Shown here: positions 45,701 through 58,670 of the stretch, piece after piece
Layout of the letters: each line of letters opens with the position of its first letter
Numbering within the stretch: position 1 is the stretch's first letter
DNA from: Dendrocalamus latiflorus
Taxonomy: Eukaryota; Streptophyta; Magnoliopsida; Poales; Poaceae
Direction: 5' to 3'
Assembly: GCA_017311315.1 (NCBI GenBank)
Contig: CM029638.1
Location: 13,188,227-13,252,226, forward strand
DNA: 64,000 bases
Notes under the pieces: generated by a model
What the model was told of the DNA's origin: nothing
What the model saw: only the letters and a program-made list of their open reading frames with translations
The model's database searches: none
Position numbers and translations under genes: made by a program

Positions 45701-47705
45701 AGTACCTAGATCAGCCGCTGCTCTTGCAAAGCGAAAAATTAAGGAGATTGGAAGGAGAGAAGCTTATAAGTCTGATAATTATGATACAATGAGGAATTCC
45801 ACCTCGGCGAAAAGCTCTGAAGCTCGGAGTCTTTCCTTCTCCATGGCAGGACTGGGTGATGACCCAAATAGGGTGGCATCTACTTCTAAGAAGTTCCGGA
45901 AGCACAGATCTCTGTTGAGGACTGGCAGGCGTGAATTTTCACCTTCCAATAGTGGGCTAGTTCATAGTTTTGGTCAAGACCATGAACCTGATCCCAGACA
46001 TGCCGACACCTCCAAGAAGGTTATGAAGCATACTCAAGAAGATACTGCAGATAGTGACTTCTCTTATGGAAGTGACATGCCAGAATTGGGGCAAGGGGAT
46101 GATCAACATGATGTGGCACAACAAGCAGCAAGTACACAGATGGATTATGAAGGCGAATATCCTGAAACTGGAATGCAATATGCCTCAGCCTCCAGAAGTA
46201 ATCCTGCGGACTGCATCAATGAAATAAGCAGTTGTTCTTTGAGTCCTGAAAATAACAAAACAACCGATGATGTCTTGGCTGAAGGCTGTAGTGTAGCGAT
46301 GGAGGATCCATGCTCTCCTGAGGAATTAACACGTCATGCTCATGTATCCAACATTGTTGCCAATAATGAGATGGGGGAATGGCAAATAGATCCAGCCTCA
46401 ACTAAGGAATCTAGTGCATGCTTGACTAATAACAGGGACATGGGTCTTGGAGCCCTTCAGGATAACTCGTCAATAACGTCGAACAGAGAATACTCTAACC
46501 AATATCATGGTTTGGCATTTGATCGGGACTCATCTGACTCTCCTATTTCAACTGCCTCAACCATGTCGCCTCCAATTGCTTTGAAGGACTCGAGAATTGA
46601 GTCCGAACCAGGTCCATCTACTGTAAATGTTAGGACTACTGAACAAAGGATGTCTGGGAGCTCAAATCAAGAAACCAAGTCGATGCCTCTGTCAGGAGAA
46701 GGTGAACAGTTGCCTAATGAGAAGCCCTTTTGTTGCTCTTGTCGGGAGAGCATCTCCAGGGAGTCTCAGTTACACGATCAAAGTGCAACAGCAAGATCAA
46801 TGCCGACTTTTACTGGAAAGCAGGTTCCACAGTTGCACATTGGTTTGCGGGCATCATCGTCTTTCAGCACATACCAGAGAACCAACACAAAGGCAAACCC
46901 TTGCTTAGATTCACATGATCAGCCATTACCTGCTAAGGTTTCGGCTGAATATACCATGAGCCTCCCATCTTATATGACAGATTGTATGAGCCCATCATTA
47001 CAAACTCAGCTCACTTCACCATCAAATCCTATTTTGAGACTGATGGGCAAGAACTTGATGGTGATGAACAGCGAGGAAAGTGGGCATCCTCAAGCAACAA
47101 ATTCAGACTACATACTGAGAGGGAATTACATTGCACCTGTTGGTTTCGTGCCTCCGAACTACCAACATCTTAGTGATTCTGCGTTTATCAATGCGGCTCT
47201 GTCAACAACCAGTCACCAAATTCCTCTACCAAGTGTTCAAGCTGGCAACTTTGTTGGGCCTCCGTTTCACAGTGGTTCCATGATGCAATCTGATCATCAT
47301 TCCCAGCAGAAACCTTACAGAAACCTTGTTCCAGTCATGCATCACCCAGCTTACATGATGAAAGAAGTAATCATGATTAATGACTCTCCTGAACGCAGAA
47401 GTGAGCCACAGGTCAGTGTGCTTCTTCCCACGGCACCCTCTCCAACAACAATCTCAGTTCCAAACACTGTGACGCCAAGGCCATTTTACTGCCTTCCATC
47501 CCCGAGCCAAATTTTGCCAAGGGAGAGTGCTGTTGGATCCCTGCCTGTATTCACAAACATTCGCCCAATGGTTGGTGTTAGCTCATCGAGTCAAGGAAGC
47601 AAATCAGAAGTAGCCAATCCTTACATGTCAAATCCGTTCTACGTCCAGTCTCCAACAGGTTACATAAACCCGCCGCCAGTCTATTATTCGCAGAATTTAC
47701 GGTGA
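42719..47705 (+). CDS. UBZ4-type zinc-finger protein, HAPLESS 8-like (tentative)
   Basis: Three coding exons, 42719-42870, 43425-44568 and 45285-47705, join in frame with GT-AG introns to give about 1238 residues. Near the N-terminus is a conserved block (KFSIRDYVFASRCKGVKRSW, then LCLKRGVQDLLPPFEPPD). Residues about 252-275 form one C2HC finger (CPVC, then AHIDRC) of the Rad18/UBZ4 type, which in other proteins binds ubiquitin. The long remainder is Ser-rich and probably disordered. It carries conserved-looking islands PILRLMGKNLMVMN at about 1014 and YMMKEVIMINDSPE near 1122. From memory this pattern fits a plant family annotated as HAPLESS 8-like; that assignment and any reproductive role need a database check. 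A nuclear site is plausible from basic clusters. The start MLSSEHPSG was chosen over an in-frame ATG 27 codons upstream because related proteins begin MLS. Confidence 0.82.
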
Positions 47706-49330
47706 CAATTACTCAGTAACTCAAATGACCAAGAGAACTCTATGTAACTTGTTGGTCATCACTGCCAAAGTGGGGAAAATCAGAAAATGAGAGCTATGTG
47801 ATGGGTCTAAAATACTGAGATTAGTGAACCTGCATAAGGTGTCTTGACTTTCATGAGGATTTTTCACATAGGTTCTTCTTTAGTTTTTCCTTTCAGGTAA
47901 ACATGTTTGCCTTCAAAGTATTTTAATTACATTCTGCAAAGTTGCAGTAAATTATAGTATGGCCTTGTCCAATAGTGCTCAAGGATATATATCAATATTT
48001 ATCGAAGAAACTAATAGCTTACATTCTAGCAAGTTATTTCTTTTCACTACTGTTCTTCCACTCTGTTCTGCGAATAGTTCTGTATCAGTTCGTGATAGTT
48101 GATGCAAATCAAGTTGAGAGAGGAACTTACCTGGAAATAATATTTGGTTGGGCTCCAAAACCCTATTTGGTTGGATCCGTGTTGCTAACTTAAACCAGAT
48201 GGTTTGATGTTCTAAATTTGAATTGAAATATAGACGCACTTACAGATGGATTATAGATGGCTTTAGTTTGGAATGGTGAAATAACGTTAAGATGGATTTG
48301 TTGCTAGCATAAATTTCAGAGTAATCGGAGGTGCATAAATCGAGGAATGGCTCTCCGTCCACTGGAATTCCTGTTAAAACGTGTATGCTTGTAACAATTG
48401 ATTAAGGTCACCTGAAGAACAACTAATCACATGTGATACTAAGAACATTACCCCCAAGGCCCCAACCGAGTGGTTGCATAAATCAATGTTCAGATACTTC
48501 TCAAAAGTAAAAATGGTTTCTTTTTCTTTGTAGTGCCACGTTAAGTCTTAAGACTGATGTATGTATCTACATCATTTGCTGTGATAAGCCGCAATCGATG
48601 CGCTGTGTCCCTCATGTTCGTAGCCTTTACCCAGAGCCATCTCTTGCCACTGATTATTCCTTTAGGTTTGCATTGATAATTCAGGGCAGTTTTTATCACA
48701 TATTACCACCACACCAAACAAACCTTTTGAGTTTCTGTTATGTTGAGCGTCGTGAGTTGTCTTGAACATGGAGGTGGTTTGCTGATTTCATGGCTTTATG
48801 CATGTGTTCTTTGGCTCTTGTTGTCACATAGAATAGAAAAATAACTGTGCAAATAAATGGTAGTACTCTGCCTGCTTGGTGCCATGTCTGTGTGTATGTC
48901 GGATAGCAGAAACTTGCACGAACAAGCTCGTAGTTCTGTCTGATGAAATTCCAACCTTTCCATTCTGTTATTTGAGAGGGTGTATATTCAAGGGTTTTTA
49001 TGACAATTCATGCGGTTGTTAAGGAGGCTTTTAGCCGAATCAGCCGAAAACATTTAGGCCTTACCTGGAACATACAAGAAACAGTTCAATTCCTGCAGGA
49101 ATTAGGAAAATTACCGTGTCCCAAATGGGGCCTCAGGCCGTGTCTGAAATGGAGGGATTTAGGTTTTCGAATTTCCAATTAGTTTGAATAATTTTGTTTG
49201 GTTGTAACATAATTGGAGTTAAAAGTTACAAGTATCATTCCACACTTTCCAAGTGAAAGAGGAAAACTATACGACACAAGTCACGATGACAATAGCCCCT
49301 AAACGTTGATAAAAGAACAGAGTTTTACAA
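47706..49330. other. 3' flank of the zinc-finger gene and intergenic DNA
   Basis: The 3'UTR probably runs to about 47990, but no single strong AATAAA is obvious. Beyond it no gene or transposon end was recognised. Short frames on both strands lack domains. Confidence 0.35.
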
Positions 49331-49334
49331 GAGT

Positions 49335-49625
49335 ACAACCAATGTTCTAAAAACCGGAACCGGAAGAAATACCGGTCGACGGCTGGTAATGATAATCGGA
49401 CGGTTACCAGCCAGTTATCGAAAAAACCGATCACAATTTAAAAATCAAAATTTGAATTTTGAGATGCTTTGAAACCAGTAACCGGAAAACCGGCCGGTAA
49501 CCGAAAAACCCGAAAAAAACCGGCTGAAATTCAAAAATCAAAAAATTAATACCAGTCAGTTTTTTCAGTTACCGATCTTCTTCATCGGTAAAACGGTAAC
49601 CACCGAGATTTTGAACCCGGTAACA
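49335..49625. repeat. CCGG-rich repeat with loosely inverted ends
   Basis: The block starts GTTCTAAAAACCGGAACCGG and ends CCGAGATTTTGAACCCGG, whose other strand reads CCGGGTTCAAAATCTCGG. In between AACCGG/CCGGTTA phrases are frequent. It looks like an eroded MITE or simple-repeat-derived element; no TSD was seen. Confidence 0.4.
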
Positions 49626-50364
49626 ACCACTACTAGCTAGCAGCAGCAGCAAGTGGTCGCCACCGGAAAGGGGAAAAGACACTGCCGCTGTCTGCCCGCG
49701 TTGCAGCCTTCTCCCTCCAGCCCTGCCTCACATCGGCCAACACCAATGAATCATGAACGGCTCCAACGTTGGAATCCATTCCACTTCTTTTACTTCGCAA
49801 AACGGCTATGAACTTGCGAAAATTCCTTCTGTCTCCCAAATCATAAAATTTCGTCTGGATTCGAGCCCGGTTTACTCGAAAAAACAGAAGTCTTACAAGT
49901 TGGACTACAACTAGATATACTTGAACTGTGTGTGAACTCGCGCGATCACTAGCGGCGGCGATGAACACAAAGATTCAATTAGCGCAAAACAACCGATCCC
50001 TGGTTTCTACCATATCAAGAGGCGCTGGGATGGGGATAGTGAAACTAAGTTTCTGCTCCAAACATCTTCTTCTGGTTTCTGAACCATACTAGTTTCTTAA
50101 TTTCATCTTTTTTAGCTTTTTACCTTTTTTTTGTTTTTTGTTTTTCCCTTATTTCTTTATATTGTCCATGATGATATAACTTTATTTATTTTTTAAAAAA
50201 TTTAATTACTTAGGAAAAGCTAACGGCCGTTACAATACATTTTCAACCGTTATAATGCATTTTAAACCATAAGCCAGAAGTTAGAAGTCACTTTAAACTG
50301 TACCTAAGAGCAGCCCCATAACCATTAACCAACTGCAACAACAATTTGGTGCCTAATAAATATA
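49626..50364. other. Intergenic DNA with a possible MITE relic
   Basis: From about 50065 to 50290 a T-rich block ending AAGCCAGAAGTTAGAAGTCA resembles the A-rich MITE family seen at 15016, 17443 and 22037 in inverse orientation. Nothing else was recognised. Confidence 0.3.
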
Positions 50365-50879
50365 GGGAAAATTGTATGCCCCTGAAACTTGGTTCGATCC
50401 CTGAATTGTCACTAAAAAACTTCGCTTCTCTATATGTCACTGAGTTTTTAGTTTATGCCGCTCCGTGCCACTTCAGTCACCTAGCCATGAGCTGGCTGTT
50501 AAGTCACGGGGAAAATGACCATTTTGCCCTTAGGGCTTGCATGGAGGCCACCATGGCCTGATTCCTTGTATGCCACTGATTGGGTCACATGGCACCTAGC
50601 TGGAAAATTTTGGTGCCCAAATTTGGCACCGAAGGCCACACTATATAAGGCCACCAGCCCACCTCTTCTTCTCCCTTGTCTTCTCTTTGCACCATTCTTC
50701 TCCATTCTTGTGAGCACCATGTCCCTTGCCCCCATTCTTCCCCATTGTTGTGAGCACCATGCCTTAAGACTCAAGCTCCATGAACCAAAGGATTGTGGAA
50801 GCAAATGTCCTATACACCAACACCAAAAGGAACAGGGGGCGCATGTTCTACAAGTGTCCATATTTCTCGGTTAGTTTAG

Positions 50880-52000
50880 TGTTTGACGCGAGAAATCACT
50901 CGAAGATTTCTTGCCTCGGTGTATAAGGTGCGGGCATACCAGTGTACTAAAGTACAAAAAAAAATAAACACAAGAAAGATAGGGAAAGCATGTATTTTAT
51001 TCATTCATTTAAGAATAACAAAATTATAGATTCCCTTTATATAAATGGACACCATAGCCTGTTTTGCATAACAAATCTGATATGAGCGTTGTGATTTCCT
51101 AGTTGCCAGGGCCTCGGAAGGCTACCGGTTAATTACATCCACAGGTGAACCCACATAATACCTCCGATTAAGCTGTGCATTGGTCGTTGTCTTCAGTCTT
51201 CAGTCTTCGCTTCACGTTCTCCATGCATGTGATGAATGGTGGATGTAGATGTGGGTGTTAGCATGATCCATAGCCTCGTATATCTATGGGGCCGTTGACA
51301 GCATAGCCTTGCACTGGCCACGCCCACCCGTGTCGTTCGACCTCGCCGATATCGAACGCCACAAGGGAATGAGATGATCGAAAGCATGCATAGTTTACAC
51401 CAAGCTCAACCGATCTGATGACATAGTGGTAGAATCAAGGTAGCAGACATAATCTACATAGTGGGGTTAGCAGAGCAAGACACCAGGGTCAAGTATCGAC
51501 GTGGTCGAAAGTTACCATTGGGAATGACTCCTCAGAAGCCGGAAGCCACCGAGAGCAGTCGATAGTCAAAAGTCGAAAACCATCAGCAAACGAATGTAGT
51601 CGGTGGCTGAGAACCATCAAAAGACATTTATGATTGAAAACCATTGGAAGTTGTCCGTGGTCAAAACCCATCGTGGTCGAAATCCATCGGAAGTTGTCTG
51701 TGAACGAAATCCATCGTGGTCGAAGTTCATTGGAAGTGATCCGTAGTTGAAAGCTATAGTGGTCGAAATCCATCGGAAGTCATCCGTGGTCAAAATCCAT
51801 CGTGATCAAAAGCCATCGGAAGCTATCCATGGTTGAAATCCATCGTGGTCAAAATCCATCGAAGGTTGTCAGTGGTCGAAAGCTACCGTGGTCGAAAGCC
51901 ATCGGAAGCCGTCCGTGGTAGAAAGCCATCGTGGTTGAAATTTGGAAGCTGTCCATGGTCAAAAGACATCGTGGTCGAAATCCATCGGAAGCCATCTCCA
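50880..52000 (-). repeat. Left LTR (3' LTR in element orientation), partly lost
   Basis: It aligns with 60451-61760 at roughly 85 percent by eye. Landmarks are GGTGCGGGCAT, ATGTATTTTATTCATTCATTT, GGTTAATTACATCCA and TATCGACGTGGTCGAAAG. It contains about eight copies of a ~43-bp GTGGTCGAAATCCATCGGAAG unit at about 51640-51995. Homology to the right LTR then stops, so its far end is deleted or rearranged. Confidence 0.75.
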
Positions 52001-54735
52001 ATTTACGGTGAAAGCCCATACCACACACTGAAGGAGTTTTATTGACCTAGTCATGATTGTGTAGCTACTACGGTGCCTGTCAATTAGGTAAAAGGGTTTC
52101 ATAGATTCACACTGGCCTCACTGGCGTGCTACATTGCTCTCACATATTAGATGCAAATTGGTGTAAAGGATAAGGTGCCAGGATACCATCGGTACTGAAG
52201 TAATTTGATGTTGATGATGAGATGTCGGAATGCCCTCGACGACGTCTATGGGTGACGAAGTGTCAAAAAAACCCTCGATATCAAACATATATTAATGCAG
52301 AATGTGAAGTGTTGGAATGCCATCGACAAAGCGTTGCATGAGAATGGTGCGGCCCCCGCTACCGTTAACATAGGAGATGAGCTATCGGGAAGCCATTAAC
52401 AATTGATGCATGTTAGTATAGTGCCTTGGTAACATCAGTGATGTAGAGGAGTTGGTGCTACCCCCAACATTGTTAATGTAGTAGATGAGATGTTGAGGTG
52501 CCATTAGTCGCCAATTTATGTACTGGAACACAGAGATGATGTGTCCCTAGTGCCTTTGATGTATATTGACATAGAAAAATTGGATGCCAGGATGCCACTG
52601 GCGATGTTAAGATTAAGACTTTTCTCCTTCCCTAATGATCTTCAATGGAAGGCGAAGTCGTCATAGTTGAGTTCCATGATCTATCTTCTTGCAAGAAGTG
52701 GTAGGTTTCACATAGTTCTTTTGGATAGTAGCTTGGCATGCATGCAAAGGAATATTCAAGTTTGTTTGATGTAAAAAAAGTTGAATTTTTTAATGTTGGC
52801 TTTCCTGTTGAGCGTTGGGTATAGAAGTGACCTCAGATAAAGTCGTCAAAGGACTTAGTTGTTAGACATCAAAAGGCCATGACAATCACAACTCAATAAC
52901 TTCACTTCTTGTAGTGTTCGTGATTAGGGGATGCAGTGTTACTGAGTGACAACGAATATCCCAACGCTTTGTCTCATCAAACCAAGAGACTTAGGTGGGC
53001 TTAAACAGGAAGAATGGTTTTGGGAAAATGGTCTTGGAAGTATTTGCCATTACTTTTGTTGAGGATGGTGAATGACTACCCTCCTCCTTCTGACTGCTTC
53101 ACTTTGAGAGGATTCTCTCATTTGATTGCTGGAGAACTTTTGAAGTGGGATTTTTTATCCCTTCTCACTTGTGAGGATGAATTTTGTTTCCTCTTTTTTT
53201 TTCTTTTTTTTTGCAATTTCTTAACATTGGAACTTGAGTTTGCTTCTTCTGAATATTACCCAACTTTGCATTTTAAGGGTATACCTTATCAGAAATTTAG
53301 AGAATAGCCAATCATCTTTATGGACTAAACAATCCTCGTAGGCTAGATTTTGGTGTTCTCTTGTTGATACATCTCACAGGGTGGCAAGCGGCTGCACACT
53401 AAACCGAACTTGTGTTGGCTATGTAGCCCTTTCAAGCTCTCTCCTATAGTCTTCCTTGGGGCTTGATATCTCCGTAAGTCTAAGACACATCGGGAAAACG
53501 AGGGACATGTCAATCTCACTACTTGAGAATGATTCGAGCGAGCTCCTTCCCTACCCCAGTAACAACTGCTTAGCATGCGTTCCGTGGAATGGGTGTAAGA
53601 TATAGTTTGCCACAAGTAATAAGGCTGCCAAATCTTTATGCATCAACCTAACGTAATGTGAGAAAAGCCATTTTTAAAGAGACATTGGATTTTTTTAGAG
53701 AAAAAGGAAACATGTGCATGCTTAAGGTGCCATAACTTCTTGATGTCGGACTCGGTTAGCGGGGTACTCATAGCTTCGAGAGCAAAGCACAAATGGACAT
53801 CGAGCTTACGACATCTATAGTAGCTCCAACAACATTGTTGATAGGCATCCTAGAATGGTCTTCAACAGTGTGACATAGCAGGCGTGGAACCTTTAATTCA
53901 GATTGTAATGGCCTGCCAAATCTGCAACTTCATGAGCGTGGTTGGCGGCCTCCAATGTGTCGTGGGCAGTGGCACCACATAGGTCCCCTGATGGAGAGGA
54001 GCTTGGCATCCGAAACTGGCAGTGGCGCGGTTGTGTATAGGCACCATGGATGAGAAAGATCTTGAACACAGTGCGTAATAAATGGCACCATAAACATTTT
54101 GTGGTGGTTTATGTAAGCACCATCATGTGGAGGCTAGCATCAGGAAAAGTGGGGCATGACACATGAATGCATACACCCATATTGATATACACGCATACTA
54201 CTAAATTCTTGCTTACATGTCTAACAGAGGATTGATGATGATCACAATGTCTTCACAACTGACATGATGACTCTGACGAGGGACATGATAGCTTGGTCGG
54301 CATTAGCAGTATGCATACTGATAGCTTGGACATACTAGTGATGTTTGTTGTAGACTGCGGATGACTTTGGCATGTTCGTAGCCTCATTGCTTGGCAATGG
54401 CGCTCATCATATGGACTCAGCGTTGAGCAAGCTATCCATCCACTTCAGGTCATTGATTCACCATGTGAACTGTGGAGTGAATACCATATTGAAAGCATAT
54501 GCATGGAACATGTGCACTGGAGTGATGGCACTCCAAGCCACCAAGCCAGTTGTCATAACAAGGCATGTCACAGAGACATTGTCCCAGAGAACCAATCGTC
54601 GTGTATGCCAAACTGTGAAGCCAAGATGCAGGTGTTGCCACATAAGGTGTTGCCGCACGAAGCCAACACAATCTCCAATTGGATTAGGCGACTGAGAGTT
54701 TACGAGCATGGTCGCTTACACTACGTTAGGTCAAT
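52001..54735. other. Internal retrotransposon DNA, no coding region recognised
   Basis: At 52180-52600 are degenerate phrases (GATGAGATGTCGGAATGCC, GACGAAGTGTC) that look like an eroded minisatellite. The rest has no recognised domain. The 97-codon frame at 53014 on + is hydrophobic low complexity. In element orientation this is the untranslated stretch downstream of the integrase relic. Confidence 0.4.
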
Positions 54736-54739
54736 GATA

Positions 54740-55310
54740 GTAGATCGACCACGTCTGATCAATGACAGCAGATTGTCCACAGCAGATTGACCACAATAGG
54801 TCAAGCACGGTGGATCAGCCACAACACGTCAAGCATGAAAAAATGACCACGGTTGCATGACCGCGGTAGAACGACTATAGTAGGTCAACCACGGCTTAGT
54901 CGAGCACAGCAAAAACGATCTCAACTAAATGACCGCGATGGAACGACCATGACAGGTCGAGCATGGCCACAACAATCTCAGCTGAACGTCCACTACAGAA
55001 TGACCATGGCAGCTCGAGCATGGTCAAAAATGATCTTGCTTGAATGACCTCTATCGAACGACCACAATAGGTCGAGTGTGGTCAAAAATGATCTCAGCCA
55101 AACAACCACTATTGAACGACCATGATAGGTCGAGCACGATCAAAAATAATCTCGGCTAAATGAACACTACAGAGTGACCACGACAAGTCGAGCACGGTCA
55201 AAAATGATTTTGATTGAATGACCACTATCGAATGACCACGATAGGTCGAGTGCGGTCAAAAGTGATCTCAACTAAACGACCATTGCCAAACGATCTCAGT
55301 AGATTGACCA
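54740..55310. repeat. ~60-bp tandem repeat array
   Basis: The unit contains CGACCAYGATAGGTCGAGCA and GGTCAAAAATGATCTCRGCT. AGGTCGAG-type landmarks recur near 54956, 55011, 55071, 55127, 55186 and 55246, a spacing close to 60 bp. It lies inside the gypsy element. The frames across it are repeat translations. Confidence 0.8.
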
Positions 55311-55489
55311 CACTTCTGAGAACCAGCAGAGCCTCACCAGCGTGAAATCACTGAGACCTCAGTGAGTTCGCTGGAGCAAACATCCCCGGAGATAAGAGAA
55401 ATCACCACACTTGCTCTGCTGGATAGCATGAAGACATTCCCCTCTTAGAGCATCGAGCTTCTAGAATCATGGCTAGATCTGCTCATCTT

Positions 55490-55765
55490 GGGTAAGCTCA
55501 TCACGGATAGCCACCTGTAATGAGGGGACTTGTATTTCAAGTAGCAAAATAGCTTCCCTCCCATAAACAAGAGAATATGGGGTACATTGTGTTGGGGTAT
55601 GAACAATTACACGGTACGCCTATAGAGCTTCAAAGAGACAATCGTGTCCATCCCTTGGGTGTTTATTGACAGTTTTTTTAAATATCTTGCCAAGAGTTTT
55701 ACTAAATGCTTCAACCATTCCATCGGCTTAAGGGTAGTAGCCAGTGGAGTACGTCCACTTGTTTT
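55490..55765 (-). pseudogene. Gypsy integrase C-terminal relic
   Basis: The - strand reads YYP, a stop, ADGMVEAFSKTLGKIFKKT, then NKHPRDGHDCLFEAL, a stop, AYRV and TPYSLVYGREAILLLEIQVP. This matches the end of the gypsy integrase core (the ...ANGQAEA...PRDWH...LWAYRTS...TPF.LVYG pattern). At least two in-frame stops show it is dead. It fixes the element as gypsy type on the - strand. Confidence 0.8.
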
Positions 55766-58670
55766 GTATTTGGCCATGAATGTAGAACCTCATCAGTCTT
55801 GTTGACAGATGTGGGGCTTTGAACGACATAGATATCGAGATAAGATGGGGAGGCACCGTTTCATGGCCGGTGTGGTAACTTTAGCGACATGGAAATGGCG
55901 GTCGGTTGTATCAGCAAAGTAGAAGTTGCACTCATGACATGCACGAGTATAACCCAGTAGCAAGGTGGCCTTATCAAAGTGATCACAGATATGACGATCT
56001 CTACAACTAGAGTAACACACTGAGTTAGATCAGCATTAGATACTGTGGATTTTAATGTCTTTCTGCGTTGCAGATGTGGTGTCTATGTGAGAGCTTGAGC
56101 CCAACGTAGCATCATAATTAATCCATGGACATCCACATGTGATAATATGAGAGAGAAGAAGAATCTGTATGGCCCATGCATGTACGTCATGCACACTAAT
56201 CCATGTATAGACTTATTGCTCCTTGGTGTTAATCCTTCATTAATGTGTGGATGCTTGCACATTCTATGGCGTCGTTTCCTTTTTCTTCAACTGAGGTCAG
56301 GGGTACACGGCACCGTGGCAACTTGTAATCAATGGGATATGGAGGCGTCACCTACCACGGTTGGCGGCAGCAACTGCCATACTCGGAAGGCCTGGCCTAC
56401 GCATGATTGCTGGCCATTAGCGATGTTGTGCTGGTACTTATAGCTTGCATGTGCAGCGCATCCAGGTCTGTAGCATCCGCAACACACACATGTGTGTGAG
56501 CTTGTTATCTCTCTGTACTACTGTTCAGTCGTGGTCGAAACCACAGAAGAAGCCGCAGTTGAAGCTTCGAGTCGATGTAGTCGTTGTTGAAGTACTGAGT
56601 CGATCCATGCCATAGTATACACCGCCATGGTCAAAGCATCAAGTCCAAAAGCCATGGTCGAAGCATCGAGTCGAAGTAGCCATTGTCGAGGTACCGAGTC
56701 AATACACCGCTGTCAAAGTACCAAGTCAATGCATCATTGTTGAAGTAGTTGATGTAGCGGTCAAAGTAGCGAGTCGAAGTTGCAAGTTGAAGTAGCAGTC
56801 ATGGCTAGTGTATTGGTCGTAGCTACAAAGTGCTGATCATAACTGCAGACCGAGGGTGTTAGCACTGACGTGCGGATGGCGTATGTGATGACTTTGATGA
56901 CATGACCATAGGCTACGCAATAGTGAGCTCCATGACAACGAAGGGGACATTGGCGAGTCGCTAGGCAAGCATGCTTTGATGTCTACTGGGTTTGGCCAGG
57001 GAGCATGGCAACCGCTGAGGGCTCCGGCAGCACATCATGTCTATAGGTTGAAGAAGGCTCCAAGGCGAGTTTGGTGTCCTCGAGAGTATACACGATGGTT
57101 CTAATGAACACACCCATATTGAGTGCAGAGCTCAGGCGCAACTGGTGAGAGCTGTGGCATCCTCGATTGCGTGGTTATGAACCCTATAGCAGTGGGTGCT
57201 GTGCTCGGTCGTCGGTGTCATCAGATGTCAGATTGATGACGTTCTCAGGCTATGAGTGTTGTTTCGAATGTAGTGGCTTCAGTGTGGTTGATGATGGCTG
57301 CGACGGCCTCGACAACACGACCATGGACTGTGCAACAATGAACTCCGGTGGTGTACGATAGTAGCATGACTCCATGACCTCCAGTCTACTTGTTAGTGGA
57401 CTTGATAGAGAGATGTATGTGCATGGTCAAATCATGCCTGCACATACTCTTCTTGATTTCCTTGTATTCAGTGGATTCTACTTGGCAAAGTCCATGGCGG
57501 CTTAGATGATGCGACTGGACAAAATCACGGTCGTTGTGACCTTGATGCGTAGCTGCCAATTGTGGCACAATCTATCATAACGAGCTCAGCGGTGATAGCT
57601 ACAGTGGCTCCCACGATGATGTATATCACTAGCCTCGCTAAAGTGTGGTCCAAAGGCAGTTGATGCTCGACGACGGTTACCAAATGACCTTAGTGACACG
57701 ACCACGAGCTGTGAGACGATGAACTGTGAGATATTAAGCCAAAGATAGGCCAGGCAATGCTTCTTACCTTTGACTCTATGGAGAGAGAACACATATCCAT
57801 GTTGATGTGGTGTTGTTCTCCTTTCAAAGATATTGATGACACTTTACGTTGTGTTGACCAATTCTATCATAGTAGCAGTATGACTTGCCCCAATGATGTC
57901 ATCACCTTGGCTAGCAACTACAAGCTCCTAAGCCATATTAATTTTGCTAGCACAAACTTCATCGTCAAGGTGAACAGATGACGGAAGCTCAAGATGAGGA
58001 GCTATCATGCCTTCAAAGTATAGCTGGCTTCATAGAGACGAAGCCAACTTTTAATCTTTAAATGTTTTTTCTTCATCTTCGTCAAAAGAGTATGACGACT
58101 TGTGAGTAACAGTAGGTGTCTTCCATAATGAACTTTAAGGAGTGGACATATATGCCAGCAACATAAAAAGATGATGCCTTTCGAGCTTGAAGTTGATGAG
58201 GTTGTTGGAGTTTGCCTTCACGCATGATAGGCACCTCTCGCATGACTTGCTTATTGCACATTTGAATAGATGAATTGCTTGCATAAATGTGAAAAATCTT
58301 ATAGCCACATTTTTTTGGAAGTTTCAGGCATAATCTTCCAAGGAAGAGGCACTACTAAAGTGGGTGCCTCTTGTTGAATAGACTTTTGCTTTAGCAGCCT
58401 CGGCATGGTGCCCCCGGGGCATCTAAACATTGCTTTGAGTTATATTCTTCTTGCCTTGTGAGATGAAGCACATCATGTCTTTTTTTCTTGGCCATTGTAC
58501 ACTTGCAGGTCTTATTATATTTGATAGCTTGGGGTTATGTCAACTCCCATACTTGATGGAGACGCATTTTTGAATCATGCTCGAAAATCTCCACCGACGA
58601 GAATGACCCAAATTGGATCATGACGAGCATCAGGCTGTTATTGGCGGAGAAGGATTCTCCATCAAGATGG
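55766..58670. other. Internal retrotransposon DNA, coding region not recognisable
   Basis: This is where integrase N-terminus, RNase H, reverse transcriptase and gag should lie on the - strand, but no catalytic motif survives that I can read. At 56520-56800 phrases GTCGAAGTAGC and AAGTACCGAGTCAA recur as a degenerate ~30-bp repeat. Confidence 0.4.
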